This document shows positions 55,653-64,000 of a stretch of 64,000 nucleotides of DNA, piece after piece. Every line of letters begins with the position of its first letter. The first letter of the stretch is position 1. Made by a program: the position numbers and the translations under genes. Source of the stretch: Filosporella fistucella (Eukaryota > Ascomycota > Leotiomycetes > Helotiales). Below the pieces are notes generated by a model. That model searched no databases. It had not been told where the DNA came from and worked only from the letters and a program-made list of their open reading frames with translations. The stretch is taken from contig JAQJZZ010000008.1 of the NCBI GenBank assembly GCA_030077755.1, forward strand, positions 3,162,001 to 3,226,000, written 5' to 3'.

Positions 55653-56064
55653 GGTGTTGACGAAGATGAATTGAAGTTCGCGACCGAACACAACTGTTTC
55701 TTTGGGAGACGCGCCCAAAAATAGCCGCGGTACAGGACATGGCGCTTAATTATTAAGGTTTGGGGCTAAACTGCCAGTCATTCAAACCCTGTTCCTGAGC
55801 CGATCTAGAGCTGAAAATTAAAGGGACGTCATTCATGCTGATGCGAGGGGTTGAGACGGATTGAGCGACTTCAAACACAACATTCCCATCGACCATCAAA
55901 ATCAGGGAATAAATCCGATCAGGCTCTACTATTGCGACAGGTGATCATGTACATCCTCTAATAATAGAAATCATACCCCCCTTTTCGTCTTCTGGAATTC
56001 TTCTTTTCTGTTGTTGAACGAACCCGTCTGAACATTCTTTGAAAATTACCACAGACAAAACAGA
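55653..56064. promoter_or_regulatory. Divergent promoter, WD40 gene and ISC1
   Basis: 412 bases between divergent starts. No TATA box was seen. No other gene fits. Confidence 0.4.
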
Positions 56065-57600
56065 ATGGCAGATATGGAGGCCGCACCAACGGAAATCAAT
56101 GTTATAACATTGAATTGCTGGGGATTGAAATACCTTGCCAAGTTCCGCAACGAACGATTGACAGAAATTGGAAAAAGACTCGCAGCTGCAGACCCTGTAC
56201 CACAGATCGTCGGGTTGCAAGAGTGTTGGACACAACAAGATTACCAAAGCATACGAAGAGAAACGAAACACATCCTACCATATGGAAAATTCTATCATAG
56301 TGGTATATTCGGTGGCGGATTAGCTATATTGTCAAAATGGCCCATAGAAGAGAGTTCTATGTTTCGATACCCGCTCAATGGACGTCCTACAGCTTTCTTT
56401 AGAGGAGATTGGTTTGTTGGAAAAGGAGTTGCGTCTGCGAGGATCAGGTTTGGACCTGGGCTGAAGGATGTAATGGAGGTCTTCACAACACATGTAAGAA
56501 GAAAAGTTTAAGATGTGATCAGAAATTAATTACCATAGCTCCACGCACCCTACGAACGCGAGCCGAACGATTCATATATCTGTCACCGCACAGCCCAAGC
56601 TTGGGAGATTGCTAAATTGATGCGCGGGGCAGCAGAGCGGGGTCATCTTGTTCTCGGTTTAGGAGACTTCAACATGATTCCGATGTCTCTTGCTCACCGA
56701 CTAATCAGCACACATTCCCCAGTTCGGGATGTATGGCAGCTATTACATCCTGATTCATCAATAGGTGCAGCCGTGGATGAAGTAGAGAAAGCGAGGAGAC
56801 GGCCCATACCGACAGCGGATATCAATATTCTGGAGAATGGTGCAACATGTGACAGCGTCTTAAATACCTGGCGCTGGAACAAAGGACAACAGAAGCTACT
56901 CGGACCCAATAAGCCCAAGATAGAAGTTCCAGGAGATCGAATTGACCCCAGAGCAAAGCGATTAGACTATATATTTGCGAGCACCGGATTCAACCCATCC
57001 AATCCAGACCAGGGAGGGTGGGTTGTCAAGACAGCAAAAGTCGGCATGCTGTCCCGCCACCCCGAGCTCCAATGCTCACTCAGTGACCATTTTTCTGTCG
57101 AAGCAACTCTTATACATTCTAATACTCTTAATCGAGAAGAGGCAAGCGTGAAGGGGGACGACTTGGCTGTAGAAAATGGCGTATATCTTGAATCACCTGC
57201 AGTCAGCGAATTTCATCGCTTTCACGACCAATTCAGGATATCAACATCTACCCACCTGCCAATCACTACCTATGACGAGATCATCGCTATGATCCATAAA
57301 TACCGATTGCGTGAGCGGCGACAACGACGATTACGGTTGGGACATTTCGTTGGCTCTTTGCTTATCAGTATAGGCTGCCTTGTAGCAGTATGGTGGAGTC
57401 CTCGCAACTTCGTTGCTTTTATTTTAATGCTACTCAGTACCCTTGGTCTGAGTGCTGGTGTAATTGATGGACTGATTGGGGGATTGTTTGTGGGAAGTGA
57501 GATCAGGGCTTTGAAAGAGTTTGAGTGGGAGATTTGTAATGCGAGGGCTGCTGCTGGGGGAGAGGGCATGGATCTTGCTGAAGGGGTTAAGGATTGGTGA
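56065..57600 (+). CDS. ISC1: Inositol phosphosphingolipid phospholipase C (neutral sphingomyelinase)
   Basis: Two exons, 56065-56493 and 56539-57600, with a 45-nt intron (GTAAGA...CATAG); 496 residues. The endonuclease/exonuclease/phosphatase-type fold has the start INVITLNCWGLKYLAKFRNE, the magnesium-binding Glu of GLQECW (E53), GGGLAILSKWPI, the GLGDFNM motif near 184 and SDHFSVEATL with the catalytic His near 325. Two adjacent membrane spans lie at the C-terminus (LLISIGCLVAVWW and FILMLLSTLGLSAGVIDGLIGG), as in yeast Isc1, where they anchor the enzyme in ER/mitochondrial membranes and bind phosphatidylserine. The enzyme cleaves inositol phosphosphingolipids to ceramide. The junction restores TTHLHAPYE, a conserved piece. 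Confidence 0.93.
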
Positions 57601-58328
57601 TTGCAGAAGCAAATTTTATGATGACGATACGTGATGGCATGGAAACATGGATGGCATAAGGGATTGTAATGTGATATGGCTAGGAGTACATATACAAGCC
57701 GGCTTTTAATATTCTGCAGTGTTTGGTAGCTTCGATCTGAGTAATGGGCTGGTATGTCGGGTTGTAGCATTCAGCAAGTGATGTGAAATCACCTAGCCGC
57801 TGACACTCCCCACAGAGATATCAAAGTGTGCTCATCTTCCTCTTATTCTCCACCTCTTTTACACGAATTATCCATCTCCCCCCAGCGATCATCAGATTAC
57901 AAGCAATATCAAAAGTTGTACCCTGAGTGCCTCGTTTTCTGCAAATGATTTCGCGTACACCACGTCCAGCACTTAACGTGCGTGGGGCGCTACACGCGCC
58001 ACAGGTGATTTCATTAGAAGTATTACTGTATTTTATTGTAGACCTAGAACTACCTGTTGCAAGTTTCAATTTGGATATCTTACTTCCCTACCCATGAGAA
58101 TCGCAGACTCCATGCGCCACAAGCTTCTTAAATCCGTACCAGCTGAATCGCAAACTCCATGCTCCAAGCTTCCCGCTTTTTTAAGCCAAAAAAAAAAAAA
58201 AAAAAAAAAAAAACCAGACTCCATGCCCCAAGGTTCTCAATTCCATACCCACTAAAACCACAGACTCCATGCTCTGCAAGAAAACCCATTCCTATGGCAC
58301 CTGATAGGTGCCGTTCCCATCCTGCCTC
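57601..58328. other. Intergenic with degenerate tandem repeat and poly-A tract
   Basis: A minus-strand frame at 57821-58069 holds CGAC...CRKR, resembling half of a zinc ribbon, but it has no ATG-supported gene structure. The right part contains the repeat described separately. Confidence 0.45.
58098..58281. repeat. Degenerate minisatellite with A26 tract
   Basis: The string CAGACTCCATGC (with small changes) recurs at about 58104, 58151, 58215 and 58262. Each copy is followed by a variant of CCAAGCTTCT and then a TCCRTACC-type string, so the repeat period is about 47 bases, interrupted by an uninterrupted run of 26 A (58188-58213). It lies in the 3' region of the minus-strand membrane-protein gene. 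Confidence 0.6.
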
Positions 58329-58903
58329 TCACATGATATGTAAAAGCGCACCCAAAAAGCAAACCATAGCAGGTATATCAACCAGCAAGGTCCGAACGGT
58401 ATGAAGCTTCAACCAGAACTTCAGTGCTTCTTTCTTGTGCTCTTCTTCGCCGTGGACCATGTATTTGACTGTTTTTGAGACCTATTTTAATTAGCTTTCT
58501 CTCTTCTCAATTCAGAATCCTCCCCCACCGAGTTCAACCCCATTCGAATCTCAAAATGATGCCCAAAAAAGTAATCAATAATACGAACCCTATAACCAAA
58601 CAAATAATGCCCCAACGCAAACCCCGTTCCCCACGCATACAACGTCCTCGCTATGCCAGTTGTACTCTGAAATCCCATCACCCCTGTAACTGCACTTGTG
58701 ATTCCCCAGCCAATCCAGCCTGGCATACTGAGATAGAGATAGGAATCCCAGAATGCGGAAAGAGATTGAGAGGGTATGGAGGGTTTTAGGAAGGGGAGAA
58801 ATGTCCAGTATTCCGTACAGGCGAAGGCGACGCTGGCGGTGGATGAAAGGACTGGGATGAGGTGAAGGAGGCCGGGGCGGAAGGTTGTTGTGAGAGACGA
58901 CAT
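58329..58903 (-). CDS. Uncharacterised multi-span membrane protein
   Basis: Two exons on the minus strand, 58903-58529 and 58481-58329, with a 47-nt intron (GTGGGG...AATAG, with a GCTAAT branch-like string before the acceptor); 175 residues. Without splicing the first exon runs on into an unrelated 13-residue tail. Spliced, it gains a conserved-looking basic/acidic block (VKYMVHGEEEHKKEALKFWL) and a last hydrophobic helix (TLLVDIPAMVCFLGALLHIM). Hydrophobic spans appear near residues 10-27, 55-75, 85-100 and at the C-terminus. This plan is typical of small fungal integral membrane proteins of unknown role with a DUF1772-like pattern. The donor is non-standard in its fifth base and should be confirmed. 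It is tail-to-tail with ISC1. Confidence 0.62.
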
Positions 58904-59569
58904 GGTAGGTGGGATTTTGATTGAAAAGATGGGAGTTTATTATTGGGTGTAACTATCCCGTAGTAGGTAGGTATCTGCCTAGCTGAAGGAAGGTCGATGT
59001 CACGTGTAGGAAGCTATTGAGGCTGGAAATCTCTTGGTTTGGAGAAGGGGGTTTTCTGAGAAGTTGTGTTATTCAAAGATAATGCACTTCGGAGTTTCTT
59101 GTATTGCACAGTTCAGATTGGCTCTCTTTTGATTGTGTTCCTCATGTCGTCGTTCGACTTGTTGGTGCTGGTTGTCCAAAAGCAGAAGTGGATCAATGCG
59201 GGCCCCTGACATGGAGCAACAGCTCCGATAAGGCTTCGCTTAGCTTATCGTCCCGCATTAGCGTGTATATAAGCGCGCCCTGACATATCTTTTCCCCGTC
59301 CCTCACTCGAGTTGTTTGTTCCTTTCCACTATTTTCCTTGTGCCGAATTCCTCGAGTTTACTTCTCGTAGTCTCCTCATCAGCCACGCACATACCATTGA
59401 AACCAAATTCTCACTTTGTTTCATTCCACTATGTGATGCTTCCCCTTCTGACTCGCGCCCTTCTCTTTTGCCTTCGTCTTGACCTCTGGCTGCCTAAACT
59501 TACCCTATTGTAAGACCAACCCTCACTCTCAACAACGGTCGACAATCGTGCGTATCCTACTGATCAACC
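58904..59569. promoter_or_regulatory. Divergent promoter region of membrane-protein and SNF2 genes
   Basis: 666 bases between divergent starts. It includes a CACGTG E-box near 59000, a short dyad CGATAAG...CTTATCG at about 59228-59253, and a pyrimidine-rich leader before the SNF2 ATG (59290-59560). No further gene is supported. Confidence 0.4.
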
Positions 59570-62500
59570 ATGGCCCCAATTCCATTTGTCCCAGTCCAGC
59601 ACAACGAGGATCGGTCGCGGAAGATACAAAAACTGTCCGTTCCTCCAGGCGCATCTGCTAATGTAAAGTGTCCGGCGAAAGAGCCCCCTTCCAGCTACTG
59701 ACAATCTATCCGTAGCAGCCAGATATTCCCCGCGCTACAATTCCGAATAAGCCACTCATCACATCCAATTTCATTCCTGATTCGAGTTTTAGCTTCATCT
59801 CGTCACGTCCAAGCCTTACCTCTCTAGACGAACTGATATCAGACATTACAAGATACATTCCGATTGGATGTCTTCGAATACATCAACCAATCTCGGGAGT
59901 TCCAATCGAGAGCTGGGTTGCCTGCAGATCATGGCGCAAGTTCGCTCACCCTCAAGACCTAGACGAGGCAAGTGCTGGACTCTCTCTTCCCAGTGACCTG
60001 CAAGAACAGTTGCTCAAATCATCTGCCATGCAAGGATACCGAGGACTTCATAAAGCAGGATGGATTCGAATGGAATTCAAAAATAACAATTTGAAATGGG
60101 GCCAAGTACGGATTTACATCCTGCCAGATGATGTTGGCCGAGCGGTTGTCAATCGGAATCAGAAGGCACTTAAACGGGCACTTTCCCAACTTCTGTGGCA
60201 CATCGATGTCTCCTCAGATGTATGGGATGGGCGTTGGCCAGAGAGTTGTAATTTTCAAAGAGTGGATCCTTCACTTGACATGAGAACAAAAGAAGAGCCA
60301 ACATTGTTTCAACTTTTCAACACGTTACCGTCGCCCGACCCTAATCCGGATGTGGTATCAGACGTCTATGTCCAAGATGCAATGAGAGACATTCTAGCTA
60401 GTGAGATTGATAGCTTGAACACAACGATGTACCACTATCAACGACGATCTGCTGCCCTCATGCTTCAACGAGAGGAACAGCCTAGTCAAACCATTGACCC
60501 TCGACTCACGAATTGTGTTGACCAAGGTGGTCAAAAGTGGTATTTGCAACTTGACGCGGGGGTTTGTTTACGTTATCCGAGAACATACGAAGCTTCGAGA
60601 GGTGGAATTCTTGCCGAGACTATGGGTCTCGGCAAAACTTTGATTTGCCTCTCCCTAATTCTTGCTACACGATTTATGTCGTCAACCATTCCGATGGAGT
60701 ATTCAGTTGGTGCTACTTCAATGAAAGGAAAGACTCGTTCATTGTTGGACATGGCAGCAACTGTTGTAGGTCGCTCCCCTGGTCCATGGAGAAGAGACTT
60801 GTCCCGAATCGAAGCCGAGGAGGGATACTCATTCGAGAAGTGTCGTAAAGCTCTAAAGCAGAATAGCGGGTTCTATTACCTTCCTGCACCACCTCCACGG
60901 AGAGAATCACGCCACTTCATCGAGACTCCACCAAGAAAAGTTATTCTCACCTGTGCCACTATTGTGGTTGTTCCACCCAATCTTATTCAGCAGTGGCAAG
61001 CTGAAATAGCAAAACATACGACTGGAATGAAGGTATTATGTATGAATAAGACAGCGCAGAAACTCCCGCCCGCAGAAGAGCTTGCCGAGTATGATATCAT
61101 CCTTTTCAGCAAATTAAGATTTGACATTGAAGCTCGAGAAATTCTAGAAGTCAATAATCGAATTGCTGCAAGAGCAAATCTTGGCGCACGAGTAGAAGAA
61201 TATTTGTATCACTCGCCACTCAAGGATCTTCACTTTAAGAGGTTGATCGTCGATGAAGGACACAATTTTGGCAATGCTTCGAAAAGCTCCCGGACAGAAG
61301 CCTTGGCAGTTGTAGATTTTCTACAGGTAACTGCTCGTTGGATTGTTTCCGGGACGCCAACTCAGGGTCTCTATGGCGCTGATATCGCTGTCGGCCAATC
61401 TGGAAGCAAAACAAAGTATAGGTTCTCTTCGGATGACACAGAGGACTCAACGCCCACTGATACCGACGATAATGTCTCCCTAGCTGCCTCACATGCACCG
61501 TCAGAAACCTCCTCCCACAACGAACGAATGTTTTATAAACAAGAACGCAAGGATCTGGAGAAATTAGGCAACATTGCGACAATGTACCTGAAAGCACGCC
61601 CATGGTCTATAAGCCAAGGTGAAGATGATCACGCACTCTGGTCTCATCTCATGATGCAACCAAGACATGGCTCGAAAAGTCATGGAAACACACATTGCTT
61701 GAAGTCAACAATGGAAGGTATGATCATTCGCCACCGTGCGGATGATGTCCTGGCCGATATTGCACTACCACCTCTTCACCAGAAAGTGGTCTACCTCGAT
61801 GGGTCTCTCCAGAACAAGCTTTCACTGAATACTTTCAACCTCATGGTAATTGTGAACGCTGTAACGTCGGAGCGAAAAGACGCCGATTACTTCTTCCATC
61901 CTAGACAACGAGTCCATTTGCTGCAATTGCTTTCCAATTTGAGGCAAGCATCTTTCTTTTGGTCTGGCAACCAGCCTGAAATGATTCAGTCTGCCGTGCA
62001 AACAGCGAAGAATTTCCTAGAGAAGAAAACCTTTCCAATTCCCACTGAGGATGAAAAATTGCTTCAAACAGCAATCGCGATCGGGGAATCGGTCGTTGCT
62101 AATGGGATCTACAAGGCTATCAGCCAGTGGCATGAAATGCCTGTGTATGTGCACAACGAGTTACCCGAAGAGACGAGACGTGCTTGGGCACTCGACAATG
62201 AGCCTAAAAATCCTACTTTGATGGGTGCAAATATGGTGCACATGTCGCAAACCTATGTGGCTAGTCAACTCTGGAAAGAAGATCCTACCGAAGGATTGCG
62301 CGAGGCGGGAAGTGCTGCAAAGCAAGCCGCAGCTTTAGCTCAGGAACCTGAGCCAGAAAAGCGAACGAAGTCAAGAAAAGATGCTAGAGCGGCAAAGAAA
62401 ACAGCAGATTCGACGCCCGCATTAGCTGGCGGTGTCGCTATTGGAAGCGAAATGAGTGCAAAGAGAGCTTCTCATGCGGCATCTTCTACAGTTATCTTGA

Positions 62501-63588
62501 CTGGGAAAGATGGAGAGTCTTCATGGTCCTCGCTGGGTGCCAAGAAGGTAGCAATCGAAGGCCTCCGCAATGAAAACCAGCAGAAGAAAACTAATGATAA
62601 CACAACACCAATGGTCAAGTCCAAATCTGCCCTGAAAACAGGCAAGCCCGATATTTCAGGAACTTTAGATCCTTCATCACCCCTTGCAGCTACGGCTATT
62701 GTTTCTACCGCTTCTGCAAAGCTTTCCTACCTTATGGACTGCGTTATGGAGCATCAAAAAAAGGAGAAGATTATCATATTTTACGAGGCAGACAATGTTG
62801 CGTGGTACATTGCGCAAGCGCTCGAATGTCTGGGCGTCAAGCATCTCATTTATGCAAAATCATTGTCCTCTGCCAGAAGATCACAGTACGTGGTCACTTT
62901 CAACCACTCCCCACGTTTCCGTGTACTCCTCATGGATGTCTCGCAGGCTGCATATGGACTTGACATGAGCTCTGCCTCGAGAGTGTATTTCGTCAATCCG
63001 GTTTTCTCACCGCAAGTCGAAGCACAAGCTGTGAAGCGTGCACATCGTATTGGACAAACCAAACCTGTGTATGTCGAGACACTGGTTCTGAGGGGCAGTA
63101 TCGAAGAAGTGATGATTGAGAGACGAAAAGATATGAGTAACGAGGAGCATAATAAGTGCAAGAATCTGTTGGATGACCAGATGATGTATAACTGGGTGCG
63201 AAACGTTAGATTCCTGCCGATGCCCGACCTTGACGCCCCCGGCCCCGAGCAGATGGCTAAACTGAAGAATCCTCAATTAGTATTTGGAAGAGGGGTCGAT
63301 GGGAAGATCCACGATCCAGATGCTGATTTGGTGACGGAAGGCATTAGCCCGTCAGCAAAATCCAAAGGCAAGAGGAAGGCTGTTTTCGTTGAGGCTGGCG
63401 AGCAGCCATCGAATTCTTCGAGGAAGAAACTCCGATTTGGACCTGACATCGAAGAACAATCAGAGGAAGAAAATCCACCCCAATCAGTGAACACTTCTCA
63501 TATTGTCTGCTTCGACCGAGAGATACCAGATACGGAAGAGAGTTCATCTCGTGAAAAGGAGAAGAAGAAAGTTATGTGGGGCGATTGA
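59570..63588 (+). CDS. SNF2-family ATPase/helicase, Rad5/SHPRH-like without a visible RING
   Basis: Two exons, 59570-59662 and 59719-63588, with a 56-nt intron (GTAAAG...GTAGCAG); 1320 residues. The first exon (MAPIPFVPVQHNEDRSRKIQ) is easy to miss because the long frame otherwise opens at a TTG. ATPase motifs: GGILAETMGLGKTLICLSL near 326 (Walker A), RLIVDEGHNFG near 540 (DEGH box), RWIVSGTPTQGL near 575, then HRADDVLADIALPPLHQK. The C-terminal lobe begins near 1045 (KIIIFYEADNVAWYIAQALE) and ends with VEAQAVKRAHRIGQTKPVYV, the QxxxRxxRxGQ motif. Rad5 and SHPRH place a C3HC4 RING between the lobes; I see no such Cys/His cluster. The tail is acidic and Lys-rich. A nuclear chromatin or DNA-repair role is inferred. 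Confidence 0.87.
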
Positions 63589-64000
63589 GCAACACCATAA
63601 TCTTCGACCGCCTTGTATGTAAATCATGAATGTACAAATAGATAAAGATAAAGAAGGAGTTTCGACCATATCACCGGTAGCCCCGGCTCATCTCAATACT
63701 TCACGGCAGTTCAGGTAAGTTGATCCCAGCACGTGACCTAACTGCAAGATGTCATCAACTTTATCTTTCGCATGAATACTTACAGTATTTGAATGAGCAG
63801 CAAGTGTTGACTGCCTGGACTACCTATTGCTACGTCCCTGGTAGATTACTTAACTGATTCCACGATATCCCGAAACACGCTGGGCTAGTGCTCTAGGTAC
63901 AGCGATCGCGAAGCGTTCCTGGGGTGCCGATGCGCTAAAGATGTCAATGCCGTCAACACTTACGCGCGAGACGGCTATTATTTAGCTACTTCTATAACTT
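63589..64000. other. Intergenic, right edge
   Basis: 3' region of the SNF2 gene. It includes a CACGTG E-box near 63731, perhaps from the promoter of a gene beyond the window. No frame is supported. Confidence 0.5.

Noticed and set aside
1..64000. CRISPR arrays, bacterial operons or phage genes
   Set aside because: The window is eukaryotic (spliced genes, fungal families). No regularly spaced direct repeats or prokaryotic gene organisation were seen.

Overview
The window looks like nuclear DNA of a filamentous ascomycete (Pezizomycotina, most likely Leotiomycetes/Helotiales-like; the class is inference). The genes have many short introns (43 to about 120 nt, GT...AG). They encode eukaryote-only machinery: a MICOS subunit, mitochondrial intermediate peptidase, Vtc4 polyphosphate polymerase, Isc1 and a COMPASS-type WD40 protein. 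Fungus-specific families are also present: HET domain, Zn2Cys6 regulators and Rmt2. No rRNA, convincing tRNA or CRISPR was seen.

Layout. 0.8-2.1 kb: arginine methyltransferase Rmt2 (-). 3.4-9.9 kb: three predicted secreted proteins acting on sugars, namely a GH28-like beta-helix hydrolase (+), an L-sorbosone/glucose dehydrogenase-like quinoprotein (-) and a PNGase A-like amidase (-), each with a TATA box. 11.2-13.8 kb: Vtc4. 13.8-23.6 kb: gene-poor, with an F-box-like protein, two divergent uncharacterised membrane proteins and scattered coding-like fragments. 23.7-25.0 kb: cytosolic tyrosyl-tRNA synthetase, with a foldback MITE-like hairpin just upstream. 26-29 kb: an ABM-like protein and the wreck of a Ser/Thr-rich secreted-protein gene. 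29.5-36.3 kb: a possible catabolic mini-cluster of family III CoA-transferase (N-terminus apparently broken), Zn2Cys6 regulator and Dal5-type MFS transporter. 36.9-38.9 kb: HET-domain protein. 40.1-43.6 kb: divergent mitochondrial pair OCT1 / MIC26-27. 44.0-46.2 kb: a Pif1-type helicase with an N-terminal RNase H1/viroplasmin-like domain and a C-terminal SUMO-interacting-like motif. 46.5-47.4 kb: a pseudogene with two in-frame TAG codons. 50.5-53.5 kb: divergent Zn2Cys6 regulator / Ayr1-like reductase pair. 54.1-58.9 kb: Swd3-like WD40 protein with RS-rich tails, Isc1 phospholipase C and a small membrane protein. 59.6-63.6 kb: a large SNF2-family ATPase.

Exon joins were worked out by hand from splice sites, reading-frame phase and recognised family sequence, and every multi-exon model given as intact closes in frame. 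No single spectacular new system is obvious. The items most worth a second look are the viroplasmin-Pif1 fusion, the hairpin element beside the tyrosyl-tRNA synthetase gene, the CoA-transferase/regulator/transporter group, and the two decayed genes.
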